Origin: Bryobacteraceae bacterium
Lineage (GTDB): Bacteria; Acidobacteriota; Terriglobia; Bryobacterales; Bryobacteraceae
Length of the DNA: 24,057 bases
Assembly (NCBI GenBank): GCA_014379815.1
Contig: JACMLA010000466.1
Location: 1 to 24,057, forward strand
Reading direction: 5' to 3'
Made by a program: the position numbers and the translations under genes. Below are positions 1-8,333 of this stretch, in pieces (position 1 is the first letter of the stretch; each line of letters opens with the position of its first letter). A model generated the notes under the pieces. It was not told the origin of the DNA and made no database searches. It saw only the letters and a program-made list of their open reading frames with translations.

Positions 1-2
1 AG

Positions 3-491
3 ACCCCGCTGGCACAGGCGCTTGCGCCCGCTATTGCGTCTGGCGAATTGCTCGATGACGCAAGCATGAACGATCTGTTCCACGCGAGACTCCTGCAGGC
101 TGACGCAGGCAGAGGATTCATTCTGGATGGCTATCCCGTGTCGGCCGGCCAGGCTGGAACGCTGGACGCGTTTTTGAAGGAGCAGAATTTCCCTGCCCCT
201 ACCGTGCTGTTCATCGACGTCTCTGAGGACGTGCTAAAAGCGCGCATGCAGAAGCGGCGCCGGGCCGACGACCAGCCGGCCAACATCGACAGGCGTTTGC
301 GTGAGTACCGCGAACAGGGAGCCTTGCTGACGACGTGGTACGGCGAGGAGAGACTACTGCGCGTCGACGGTCTCGGCACGCCTCAGGTAGTTTCAGCGCG
401 CATCTCCCGGAAGATCGAAGAAGCCGGCCTGCGAAGGGGATTTGCTACCCGTCCGAAGGAGCTGCAGCGGCGGCCTGCTGTCACACCTTAG
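3..491 (+). CDS. adk: Adenylate kinase-like nucleoside monophosphate kinase, 5'-truncated by the window edge
   Basis: The reading frame is open from base 3, so the true start and the ATP-binding P-loop lie outside the window. About 162 residues are visible. Adenylate kinases interconvert AMP, ATP and ADP in the cytosol. The recognisable parts are the NMP-binding segment GFILDGYPVSAGQA, the hydrophobic strand TVLFIDVSEDVL, and the short-lid/arginine region KRRRADDQPANIDRRLREY, which has the family spacing R-x-D-D...I..R-L..Y. The lid is the short form, without a zinc-binding insert. Odd point: the usual GYPR/GFPR arginine, which contacts AMP in characterised enzymes, is Val here. The gene ends in a basic, proline-rich tail and overlaps the convergent hydrolase gene by 11 bp. 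Because of the Val and the missing N-terminus, this may be a divergent paralogue and not the housekeeping enzyme. Confidence 0.82.
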   Translation, partial: TPLAQALAPAIASGELLDDASMNDLFHARLLQADAGRGFILDGYPVSAGQAGTLDAFLKEQNFPAPTVLFIDVSEDVLKARMQKRRRADDQPANIDRRLREYREQGALLTTWYGEERLLRVDGLGTPQVVSARISRKIEEAGLRRGFATRPKELQRRPAVTP

Positions 492-1602
492 GACTCGCTG
501 CCGCAGGTGGGGCCGCAAAGCGAAAGCTCTCGCCCCAGGCAAGCAAGAGCAGAGGGTAGCCGGAGCCTTCGAGGTGATTCCAGGTCTGGGTATAGTCCTC
601 GCGATGAGGGACCGTGTGTGCCATCTCGTTCTCATGGCCCGTCATGATAAATCGCGGATTGATACCTCTGACCATTCGCTGGATTTCCATGGTCCAGCAA
701 TTTGGCAGCAGGACGTCAACCCGGTGTTGCGAACCGACGTGCGCCAGCCATTCAAAGTCCGAAGGGAACCACTGATCTCCTGTTTGCACTGTGGTGAAAC
801 CTTCAGGACTTCGCACCAGGTGAACGTTGTTTAGAACTGTTTCGCCTTGGTGGCCAGGGTAGGCAACAACTTCAAGTGTCTGCTGATTTCTCCTGACTGG
901 CAGTTTGGTGATGGCTGTCGTACTGCGTACCGGGTAAGTCAGGCGACTCGCAAGGTCGGCCTGTTCTGCCCAGAGTTTGTCGGGTGCAACGACCGGCTTA
1001 CCCTGTTCGAGAAACAGTCTTGCGACTTCCTCGCTCGCGTGATCGCCATGGAGGTGGCTGATGAAGGTGGCATCGGATTGCGTGACGAGGCGCTTCAGGA
1101 GCTCGGGTGCGATTCGGAAACCTTCGATCCGTGGCGCGCCGGGAACGAGGTCATAGGTCCAGCTAACGCTGGGAGTACGCACCAGAAAACCGTGGTTGTA
1201 CAGCTTCCAGATCACGCCACCAGACGCGACTTTTGTTTGCTCAATTTCTTCGATAACCCTCGCCATGCGGCGCTGCAGATACTCCTGCACGATCGGTTTC
1301 CGGGGTGCCGAATCGATATGCAGAATATCGTCCAGGCGAATTAGAGCGGCTCGTCGAACCGGGTGCTCCGGTAGCGACGGAGGGTGTCTCTGGAGCATGT
1401 CGTCAACCCAGGCGAACGATCGCGCGATCCATTCGTCAGGGGCGTCCGGAAGTTCCGGAGCAGTAAACTCCCTCCGTTTCGAGGAAAGCCACGGCCTGGC
1501 TGGAACGGACCCGATCCGCGCAACTTCCTGCTGCGCACGAAGGACCGGGGGCGTCCCAAGCAATGCGCCCCCGAGAGTACCAAGTAAATTTCGACGGTTC
1601 AT
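481..1602 (-). CDS. Secreted metallo-beta-lactamase-fold hydrolase
   Basis: This 373-aa protein starts with a Tat-like signal (NRRNLLGTLGGALLG, then an Ala-Gln cleavage region), so it is probably exported folded. The metal ligands of the MBL fold are all visible: HLHGDH at 183-188, His251 in PGHQG, Asp276 in TGDQW, and His323 in TGHENE. That pattern indicates a dinuclear (usually zinc) hydrolase. Residues 40-125 form an extra N-terminal helical segment before the catalytic domain. The ATG lies 8 bp after the stop of the TonB-dependent receptor gene, so the two are almost certainly co-transcribed. A plausible inference is that the enzyme processes the ligand taken up by the receptor, but the substrate cannot be read from sequence. 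The 3' end overlaps the adenylate-kinase-like gene on the other strand. Confidence 0.88.
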   Translation of the reverse strand: MNRRNLLGTLGGALLGTPPVLRAQQEVARIGSVPARPWLSSKRREFTAPELPDAPDEWIARSFAWVDDMLQRHPPSLPEHPVRRAALIRLDDILHIDSAPRKPIVQEYLQRRMARVIEEIEQTKVASGGVIWKLYNHGFLVRTPSVSWTYDLVPGAPRIEGFRIAPELLKRLVTQSDATFISHLHGDHASEEVARLFLEQGKPVVAPDKLWAEQADLASRLTYPVRSTTAITKLPVRRNQQTLEVVAYPGHQGETVLNNVHLVRSPEGFTTVQTGDQWFPSDFEWLAHVGSQHRVDVLLPNCWTMEIQRMVRGINPRFIMTGHENEMAHTVPHREDYTQTWNHLEGSGYPLLLLAWGESFRFAAPPAAASPKV

Positions 1603-1610
1603 GGTTGTGC

Positions 1611-4600
1611 CTAAAAGTAGAGTTTCAGAGCTAGCTGTAATTGTCTCGGACCGGTGCCTTCGCGTAAGGTTCGCACAAGTCCGAAATTCTGCGCGTTGAT
1701 ATTCGTTCCAGGAGTTCCGAAGGTAGCGCGATTGAAAGTGTTGAAAGCTTCGGCTCGAAACTGCATACGCACACGTTCGTTGAAATCGAAAGATCTGGAA
1801 ACAGAGGAGTCCAGACTAAAGAGTGCGTCGGTGCGGGTGCGAGGGAGATTGCGGGGTGCGTTGCCATAGGTAAATGCAGGGATATTGGTAAAGGCAGCCC
1901 GGTTCAGCCAGTTGTCGATACTCTGATTCGCGGGAGTTGGATCGCCTGTGACGTTCGGTCGATTGCCGCCGAAAGCCGGTGCGTTGGCCGTGACTGAGAT
2001 CACGTTACCGCTGGCCGCTGTAAAGAAGCCATTCACCTGCCAGCCTGCTGCCAGACGTCGATACAGAGGATGGCCGGATTTCCCAAATGGCAGAGCATAG
2101 CTGCCCGCGACAGACAGATAGTGGGGCACATCGCTTGTGGACAGCGCCCTCTCTGCACGCAGATTGTCCCAGTTCTGGACGCTGTTGGATCCACCAGAGT
2201 TAAAGTCGTTGCTGCCGTTTCCCACGTTGTTGTCGATCAACTTCGACCACGTCCACGAAGCGAGCATCGAGAGCCCGCCCGAGAAGCGCTTCTCCACCCG
2301 GACTGAGCCCGCGTGATAGATCGAGTCCGCCCAGTTGTCCAGGCCGGTTACCGACGAGAACTGCGGATAGGCATTGGAGAGCGTGGCGCGTGTGACCTGT
2401 GCATTGGCCAGCGGCCCCGCGGTGATGATGCCCTGATAAGGATTTGGAACCACCTGCTGTAATCCCGGTCCCAGTGCGAGCGCGGCCTCGGGAAGGTAGT
2501 TGAAACTCCGGTTCGCAGGCAGACTGACACCGCGATTGCCGAGGTACGCCGTTTCTACCAGCCACCCTCCGGGAAGCTGTTGCTGCACACTGGCGCTCCA
2601 TTGCTGGCTGTAGCCGCGCTTGAGACCTCTCTGGTTACCTCCGATCGCTTGTCCAAGGCCGGTCAAGGTACCGTTCCTGCTGCCGGAAGGCAGAATGATT
2701 CCATCCGGATACGGATTGCTGAGCGAGCCAGCCGGTATAAACCCGTCGATGGTTGCAATGTAGGGCGTCGCGCTCCCGAATCCAGTCGATCCGAGGTTGA
2801 CAAAAATTCCAGTTGTCGGCAGATGGAAGATTCCATATCCTGCGCGAACGACGGTCTTTTTTGTGATCTGGTACGAAGCGCCTGCACGCGGACCGAAGTC
2901 GGTGAGCGACGGCTCGCGGTGACCACGGGACAGTCCACCCGTTCCCGGGAAGACTAGCCCACCACGCAGGTTGACTCCCTGCACCGTGGTTTGTGAATTG
3001 GGATCGAAATTACTGATCGCGTTGAACCGGTCGGTAACACCGCCCTCGTACTCCCATCGCAATCCCAGATTCAGAGTCAGTCGCGGGGTTGCCTTCCAGT
3101 CATCCTGTAAGTAAATGCCATAGTGTTTCTGTACGTAAGTCGGGTTGGAATATCTATAGATCACGCTGCTGGCTGGATAGCCAAGCAGAAAGCTGGCATA
3201 ACCGAAGCCATTCACCGTTGCCGAACTTGGGTCGGGACCATTGGTGAAGTTGCGATCGAAATCAAACCGGAAGATGCCTGTTCCCTGTTTGCTATTCCAT
3301 TGATAGATGCGGTTTTCTGCTCCGGTCTTAACCGTATGCCGGCCTTTGATCCAGGTCAGGCTGCCTGCCCACGTGGTCGTATAACTCACCTGTCCCGACA
3401 AGTCGCCTTCATTTCCGCCAACCTGGGCGACATCGCCGATATTGAAGAAGGGAAACCTCCTGGTTTGCCCATAGTCGTTGATCGCGGCGGGCAAATTGAT
3501 CTCTGTTACGTCGAAGCCAAAGCTGCGAGGTGTTCGATCGATCGCAAAGCTGTTGATGCCGCCGCGGAGATCCAGCAGCAGAGTTGGCCGCAAGGCTTCG
3601 GTGTAGGTCACGACTCCACTGAAACGCGGATAGCAGGCGTCCGATCCACCGGCTTCGGCGATATTGTCGTAGTAGTTCGCAATTGGCACGCAGGTGTTGT
3701 CGTTTGTGTATCGTGCAAAACTGCGGCGACTGTCCGTGAAGTTGTGATCGATACGAATGCCATAGATGTCTTTGTCGGTTGGAGACGACGCTTCGCCCCG
3801 GAAATTGTTCACTCCGGTGAATCGCTCTCCGGTCGCGTTTGGCTGAGGGTAGTAAGTCTGCACAGCTTGTGCAACCGCGTTCAGGCGATTGGGCGGGATT
3901 ACATTTCCTGGGAACGCGGTCCGAATGCGACGACCGGGATTGGCCGGGTCCAGCCGGGTTGTCAACGGATCGTAGATGGCGATCAGCCGACCCGAAGAAT
4001 CGAATGTCTGCGAGAAGTCGCCCTGGCGCTGGAGCTGCGTGGGGAGGGTTCGCAAAGTTCTCGCGAGCGTCCGTTGTGCGACTTTCTCCCAGTTGAAGCA
4101 GAAGAATGTCTTGCGCGGAATGATGGGACCGCCTACGGTGGCACCAAATTGATTGAACACAAAGGGGGTCCGGGTTTGGTTGTTGGTGTTACTGAAGAAG
4201 TCGTTTGCGTTGAAGACTTTGTTGCGAACGAACTCAAAAAGACTTCCATGGAACTCGTTTGTTCCGTTTTTGCTAACGAAGCTGATAATGCCACCTCCGG
4301 TTCGACCATACTCCGCACTGGCGAGGCGGGTGACGATGCGAAACTCTTCCGTGGCATCGGTCGAAAGAACAACTTGCGGACCGCCGGAAGTCCATTGCTC
4401 CGCCGCGACGCCGTCGACCATGACGTTGTTGGTGCTTGGCGAGCCGCCTCCGATGGAGACCCGCGCGCCACCGAAGGCGCTTAGGACGAGGCCACCGAAG
4501 CTCCCGATGGGTCGGACGCCGGGAGCCAGCGTTGCCAAAGCCAGTGGATTCCTGCCATTCAAGGGCAGATCCAGAATGCGCTGGTTGGTGATGACGGTGT

Positions 4601-5003
4601 TCAACGCCGGGGTTTCGGACTGCATCTGAAGCGCCTCTGCCCGGACCGTGATCGCCTCCTCCACCGCTCCGGGGATGAGTTCAAAGTCGATGCGGAGGCT
4701 CTGTCCGTCGTTCAATTCCAACTGCTCCCGGGTTTCCGGACGGAAGCCAGCCATTTCGAGCGAAACAGAGTATTTGCCTCTTGGCAGAAGTGGGACCGAG
4801 TAGTACCCAGACTCGTTCGTCTTTACGACACGACTTAGTCCGGTTTCTGTATTCCTGGCGGTGACCGGAACTCCGACCAGAACGGCTTGGGAACTGTCGG
4901 TGACCCGCCCGGTGATTTCCGTGGTCTGAGCAACACCGGGAAGTGTAAGACACAAAATCAGGAAGGCGACTCTGGCTGGAAAGCAGGAATTCGATGCATT
5001 CAT
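1611..5003 (-). CDS. TonB-dependent outer-membrane receptor, Oar-like, with carboxypeptidase-regulatory N-domain
   Basis: This is an 1130-aa outer-membrane transporter. A Sec signal peptide (hydrophobic VAFLILCLTLPGVAQ, residues about 12-26) is followed by a carboxypeptidase-regulatory-like beta-sandwich (about 28-110; ITGRVTDSSQAVLVGVPVTA and a GYYSVPLLPRGKYSV strand). Next come a plug domain with the segment LDLPLNGRNPLALATLAPGV and a large beta-barrel ending in the aromatic LQLALKLYF typical of BAM-assembled proteins. The plug/barrel region carries the family pieces VNGVAAEQ-like VDGVAAEQ, EFRIVTRLASAEYGRTGGG, and GLRWEYEGG. Proteins of this size and layout are abundant in Acidobacteria and are thought to import glycans, peptides or other bulky compounds energised by TonB. 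The gene is divergent from a membrane-bound regulator and upstream of an MBL hydrolase, which suggests a substrate-induced uptake unit. The ligand is unknown. Confidence 0.93.
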   Translation of the reverse strand: MNASNSCFPARVAFLILCLTLPGVAQTTEITGRVTDSSQAVLVGVPVTARNTETGLSRVVKTNESGYYSVPLLPRGKYSVSLEMAGFRPETREQLELNDGQSLRIDFELIPGAVEEAITVRAEALQMQSETPALNTVITNQRILDLPLNGRNPLALATLAPGVRPIGSFGGLVLSAFGGARVSIGGGSPSTNNVMVDGVAAEQWTSGGPQVVLSTDATEEFRIVTRLASAEYGRTGGGIISFVSKNGTNEFHGSLFEFVRNKVFNANDFFSNTNNQTRTPFVFNQFGATVGGPIIPRKTFFCFNWEKVAQRTLARTLRTLPTQLQRQGDFSQTFDSSGRLIAIYDPLTTRLDPANPGRRIRTAFPGNVIPPNRLNAVAQAVQTYYPQPNATGERFTGVNNFRGEASSPTDKDIYGIRIDHNFTDSRRSFARYTNDNTCVPIANYYDNIAEAGGSDACYPRFSGVVTYTEALRPTLLLDLRGGINSFAIDRTPRSFGFDVTEINLPAAINDYGQTRRFPFFNIGDVAQVGGNEGDLSGQVSYTTTWAGSLTWIKGRHTVKTGAENRIYQWNSKQGTGIFRFDFDRNFTNGPDPSSATVNGFGYASFLLGYPASSVIYRYSNPTYVQKHYGIYLQDDWKATPRLTLNLGLRWEYEGGVTDRFNAISNFDPNSQTTVQGVNLRGGLVFPGTGGLSRGHREPSLTDFGPRAGASYQITKKTVVRAGYGIFHLPTTGIFVNLGSTGFGSATPYIATIDGFIPAGSLSNPYPDGIILPSGSRNGTLTGLGQAIGGNQRGLKRGYSQQWSASVQQQLPGGWLVETAYLGNRGVSLPANRSFNYLPEAALALGPGLQQVVPNPYQGIITAGPLANAQVTRATLSNAYPQFSSVTGLDNWADSIYHAGSVRVEKRFSGGLSMLASWTWSKLIDNNVGNGSNDFNSGGSNSVQNWDNLRAERALSTSDVPHYLSVAGSYALPFGKSGHPLYRRLAAGWQVNGFFTAASGNVISVTANAPAFGGNRPNVTGDPTPANQSIDNWLNRAAFTNIPAFTYGNAPRNLPRTRTDALFSLDSSVSRSFDFNERVRMQFRAEAFNTFNRATFGTPGTNINAQNFGLVRTLREGTGPRQLQLALKLYF

Positions 5004-5120
5004 GTTTGCTGTGGCCTTGGCCCAGGACGAGCTTAGACACCCTGGTGTGGTCGTCGAAAGTAAGAAAGGGTGGATTCGCAGAGCTGGCTGTCGTGAGTAA
5101 CGTTTGCTGTAAGTTTCCTC

Positions 5121-5159
5121 GGGGTAAGAAGGGGTAGCAACCAGGGTAAGGTAGGGGTA
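5121..5159. promoter_or_regulatory. Four helically phased GGGTA boxes in the divergent promoter gap
   Basis: The 216-bp gap between the TonB receptor gene and the divergent regulator gene holds four direct copies of GGGTA starting at 5122, 5132, 5144 and 5155. They are spaced 10, 12 and 11 bp, close to one turn of DNA each, and each is followed or preceded by extra conserved bases (GGGGTA or AGGGTAAG). Direct repeats at about 11-bp spacing are typical of cooperative operators for winged-helix (OmpR-type) proteins, and the adjacent gene encodes such a protein. That they are its operator is inference. I see no convincing sigma-70 promoter in the gap. Confidence 0.5.
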
Positions 5160-5219
5160 AAATCGGGAAGCCCTTTATTTTCATTGTTTTCAAATGAGTA
5201 ACAACGGTGTCTATCCGCA

Positions 5220-6536
5220 ATGACTGACCACGGCAAGACAGACGAAGCGTTGACCGTGGGTCCCGATCTTGTTCGAGAGCAGCTGGGGAGAATTCTTCGG
5301 AGCCCACCGTTTCGTCAGTCGGACAGGGTGTGCCGGTTTCTGACATTTGTTTGTCAGGCGGCGTTGGAAGGCAGAACACAGGAGCTTAAGGAATCGAGCA
5401 TTGGCGTCGCAGTCTTCGACCGCTCGCCTTCCTACGACCAGAAAATCGATCCTATCGTGCGGGTAGAAGCTCGTCGTTTGCGGAGTAAACTAGACCAGTT
5501 CTACGAGGCCGAGGGTCGCGACGACCGGATCCGTATCAGGCTCCCTAAAGGTGGTTACATCCCCTGCTTTGAGTGGAATGTTCCCTTGCCCGCTCCGGGG
5601 GAACAGAAGCCTGCGCCGGAATCGCCATTAGCTGAGCCGGCGACAGTAGCTGAAGATCTAAAGTTTGGAGGTAAGGCGAGTCGGTTCTCGTTCCGAGCCG
5701 TCATGGCGGTAGCAGTCTTCTCTTGTGTCATTTTCTCGGGTGTCATTGCAGTCGTGTATCACACGAGGCCACCGACGACTGTGGGTTCTTCAAGACTCTG
5801 GTCCCGGCTTTTTGCTGCTGGCCGCAGCACCTTGATTGTGCCGAGCGATAGTGCGCTGGTAATCCTTCAGAATCTGACGCAGCGGGAGATCAGGCTGGCA
5901 GAATACGTTACCGGTTCCTGGAGAAACGATCTTCCGTCGCCCTTCGGGCTGAAGCCTGCCATGCTGATGGATCTGGGAACGAGGCAGTACATGGCTGCGC
6001 CCGAGATGCAGAGCATTGTCAAGCTGCTGCGTCGCCCCGAATCTTCTGGACATGACACGCATGTTGTTTACTCGCGAGACCTGCGTATGGCCGATCTAAA
6101 GGAAAATGCCGCGATTCTCCTCGGTGCGCGGCAAGGCAATCCGTGGGTTGAATTGTTCGATGCGGATATGAATTTCCGCATCAACTTTGACCAGAAGACC
6201 TATCTTCACACCGTTGTGAATCGGTCGCCTCAGGCCGGAGAGCAGTCCGAGTATTACAACTTCCCGGGGGACCCCGAGCGTCGTGCTTACGGCGTTGTCG
6301 CGTTCCGGTGGAATCTGGGAGGCACTGGAATGGTTCTCATTCTGGAGGGTACAACCGTTGCCGGAACGGCCGCTGCCACCGATTTTGCTCTCCGGAACGA
6401 CAAGCTGGGAGGGTTCCTCGATACCATCGCACCCAGCCTCGGGCAGGTGCCGCCGTTTGAGTTGCTGCTGGAGACCAGCAATATCGCTAATGCTTCGCCC
6501 GGTGCACGGCTGCTGGCTTTCCGGGTATACCGATAG
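5220..6536 (+). CDS. Membrane-anchored winged-helix transcriptional regulator (ToxR/CadC-like layout)
   Basis: This 438-aa protein has a cytoplasmic N-terminal winged-helix-like module at about 15-118. Its hallmarks are LGRILRSPPFRQSDRVCRFL, the signature IDPIVRVEARRLRSKL (76-91), and the wing RIRLPKGGYIP. A proline-rich linker (120-145) leads to a single membrane segment at about 158-181 (VMAVAVFSCVIFSGVIAVVY), and about 255 residues follow that should lie in the periplasm. The N-domain is common in Acidobacteria and is usually annotated only as a transcriptional regulator domain. The layout implies a periplasmic sensor coupled directly to DNA binding. It is divergent from the TonB-receptor/hydrolase unit, so it probably controls that unit. 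The ATG at 5220 has no strong Shine-Dalgarno sequence. The periplasmic domain matches nothing I can name. Confidence 0.8.
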   Translation: MTDHGKTDEALTVGPDLVREQLGRILRSPPFRQSDRVCRFLTFVCQAALEGRTQELKESSIGVAVFDRSPSYDQKIDPIVRVEARRLRSKLDQFYEAEGRDDRIRIRLPKGGYIPCFEWNVPLPAPGEQKPAPESPLAEPATVAEDLKFGGKASRFSFRAVMAVAVFSCVIFSGVIAVVYHTRPPTTVGSSRLWSRLFAAGRSTLIVPSDSALVILQNLTQREIRLAEYVTGSWRNDLPSPFGLKPAMLMDLGTRQYMAAPEMQSIVKLLRRPESSGHDTHVVYSRDLRMADLKENAAILLGARQGNPWVELFDADMNFRINFDQKTYLHTVVNRSPQAGEQSEYYNFPGDPERRAYGVVAFRWNLGGTGMVLILEGTTVAGTAAATDFALRNDKLGGFLDTIAPSLGQVPPFELLLETSNIANASPGARLLAFRVYR

Positions 6537-6547
6537 CTCGACGCTTT

Positions 6548-7000
6548 TTAAGGCTGCGCTTCGTACTTATGGAATTCTGAAACGATGCCGTTGCGGTCGA
6601 AAAGGATGACAGAGTAGGCCTGCCTGCTGGGACCCTGCTCCATTCCTGGTGAGCCTATCGGCATGCCGGGGACGGCTAGGCCGGTCGCCTTTGTACCGGT
6701 TTTCAACAGCTTTTGTACGTCGGCCGCGGGTACGTGTCCTTCCAGTGCGTATCCATTTACTACCGCGGTGTGGCACGAGAGAAGCTTATCGGGGACGCCA
6801 TATTTGCGGCGGTACTCTGCGGTGCTCTCGACGTCGGTGACCTTAACGTCAAACCCGCTGGCCTTCATGTGGTCGACCCACTTACTACAGCAACCGCAGG
6901 TACGCGTCTTGAATACCTGGACTACAGGCGCGGCCGCCTGCGCCGTAATCGTGGACAATAGGACCGTCACGGCTATCGCGAAGAAACTGCTTTTAGACAT
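6548..7000 (-). CDS. Exported DUF411 metal-binding protein
   Basis: This 150-aa protein has a Sec signal peptide (FFAIAVTVLLSTITAQA) and the full DUF411 pattern: a CGCC motif (Cys35, Cys37, Cys38) followed by W, GVPDKLLSCHTA with Cys76-His77, EGHVPA with His89, and LAVPGMPIGSPGM at 109-120. DUF411 proteins occur in copper and other heavy-metal resistance settings and have a thioredoxin-like fold with conserved Cys/Met/His ligands, so periplasmic metal binding is the best guess. A good ribosome site (GGAGAGG, just before the ATG) supports the start. The gene begins 20 bp downstream of the radical SAM gene and is probably co-transcribed. It ends 11 bp from the convergent regulator gene. Confidence 0.9.
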   Translation of the reverse strand: MSKSSFFAIAVTVLLSTITAQAAAPVVQVFKTRTCGCCSKWVDHMKASGFDVKVTDVESTAEYRRKYGVPDKLLSCHTAVVNGYALEGHVPAADVQKLLKTGTKATGLAVPGMPIGSPGMEQGPSRQAYSVILFDRNGIVSEFHKYEAQP

Positions 7001-7020
7001 TGCCTCTCCAGTATGACCAA

Positions 7021-8046
7021 TTACCGCAAAACAGTCAGGACGGGGCCCCGGGGCTGAGAAGATGCGGGTGTCTTACCGGAGATCCGTTCGCCTATTGCCG
7101 CCGATGCTTTAAACAGGAAGCCGACCGGAAGGACACCTGCGAGCTTGTAGTTTCCAACCGCGGCCAGACCCATAGAGGCGATACAGCCACATTGGGAGCA
7201 ATCGGGGTCTCCGCCGAACTGGCAGGGCGTGACCCGGGTCTTGAGGTCCGCCGAAATCGTCTCGGTCGTTCTGGCGAAGATGCAATCAGCGGGGGAGGCC
7301 GGGGGGTGGAGGAATTCACGCAAGAGCAGCTCGGGCATGTCGAGTTTGGAATAATCGGCCCGTAAGGCAAATAACTGGCGCACCGCGGATTCGCGTTGCT
7401 CCGGAGAAAGTACCTCGGGCGAAAACTGGCCACGCTGGGGAGTGAAAAAGCTGAACCAAATGCGCTCAATCTCCGGTCGGGGATTCCAGAATTTGAGAAA
7501 TTCGTTAAGATAGCCCGGTCGATGCATAATCTGGCCTGTGATTGTGCAGTGAATGGTAATCCGGCCACCCTGGATATTTTTGAGAATGCGCTCGTAAGTT
7601 GCGGGCGTTCGCCGCACGTCGTGCTCGGCTGGTAATCCGTCGATAGACACGGCCGTTGTCAGGTATTTCCAGGTTTTCCACTCAGGAGGGATTGCGCGAA
7701 ACGCACTGGTGACAACCTGCACGTGAATGCCGCGTTCCATTAGCTGCGGGAGAAGAATCTCCAGTTCTCTGTAACGGACCAGAGGGTCTCCGCCAACAAG
7801 GGACAGGTGCAGAGGGCGGGCCCTGTCGACAACTTCGAGTACGCCGCGCACGAGTTCCTCACCACGAAAATCCGAAAGGTCGCGAAGTCCGGTATCGCTA
7901 TTCAGATGAGCCGGCTCATAGGCATAGCAACCCGGGCAGCGCAATGGGCACTCGCGTGTAATTTCAATGGAGAGTGAGGGTGCTTGTCCGACCAGGATAT
8001 GTTTCCAGGCTCGCAAGATATCAGAAGTTTGCAAGGATCCGTCCAT
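7021..8046 (-). CDS. Radical SAM protein with C-terminal cysteine cluster (SPASM-like)
   Basis: From the chosen start this protein has 341 aa. The canonical radical SAM motif ECPLRCPGC places Cys33, Cys37 and Cys40 around a [4Fe-4S] cluster. LVGGDPL at 83-89 corresponds to the SAM-contacting GGE motif. A C-terminal cluster (Cys255, Cys275, Cys283, Cys286, Cys288) looks like an auxiliary SPASM/twitch-type iron-sulfur site, as in enzymes that modify peptides or act in cofactor maturation. The frame can be extended to a TTG at 8133 (370 aa), but the extra 29 residues are low-complexity and the family normally begins shortly before LRAWKHIL, so the ATG at 8046 is preferred. Neither start has a good ribosome site. 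The downstream neighbour is the DUF411 gene. The substrate is unknown. Confidence 0.85.
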   Translation of the reverse strand: MDGSLQTSDILRAWKHILVGQAPSLSIEITRECPLRCPGCYAYEPAHLNSDTGLRDLSDFRGEELVRGVLEVVDRARPLHLSLVGGDPLVRYRELEILLPQLMERGIHVQVVTSAFRAIPPEWKTWKYLTTAVSIDGLPAEHDVRRTPATYERILKNIQGGRITIHCTITGQIMHRPGYLNEFLKFWNPRPEIERIWFSFFTPQRGQFSPEVLSPEQRESAVRQLFALRADYSKLDMPELLLREFLHPPASPADCIFARTTETISADLKTRVTPCQFGGDPDCSQCGCIASMGLAAVGNYKLAGVLPVGFLFKASAAIGERISGKTPASSQPRGPVLTVLR

Positions 8047-8333
8047 TTCAGATAAATGAATTACTGCAATTCTAAATGGATGAAACTGCGGTCCATCTGG
8101 ATACGCTGGTGGCAGGGATTTCAGGAAGGGCAAAACTTCGCTAGCCTAAATAACTGTTAGCCGTCCCGGAAATCCTCGAGGCGCAGTGGTGCCTGGTCGC
8201 GTTTTCGCCCCGTACGTGGTAAGCTACTAATGTCTTTGCCCGCCTCTTACTCGAGTGCCTTCCGGCCGCCCGCTCTTCGACCCGATCCGTCGTGCAGTCT
8301 GACAGAGACGAATTTACTCAAGGAAGTAGTACC

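Noticed and set aside
442..1344. Plus-strand frames at 442-834 and 847-1344
   Set aside because: Both are antisense to the metallo-beta-lactamase-fold gene, which has all metal ligands in frame.
3123..4484. A 453-codon open frame on the plus strand
   Set aside because: It lies wholly antisense to the TonB-receptor gene, whose domains are continuous and recognisable, and its translation shows no family motif. Long antisense frames are common in GC-rich genes.
5121..5159. The GGGTA repeats as a CRISPR array or integration site
   Set aside because: Units are only 5-6 bp and spacing is about 11 bp, far too short for CRISPR, and there is no integrase or tRNA nearby.
4681..5379. A 232-codon minus-strand frame spanning the divergent gap
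   Set aside because: It overlaps the starts of both the receptor and the regulator genes and would encode the operator-like repeats; the protein has no coherent features.
8047..8133. A 29-residue N-terminal extension of the radical SAM protein from a TTG
   Set aside because: There is no ribosome site and the extension is unlike known members; it is kept only as an alternative start.
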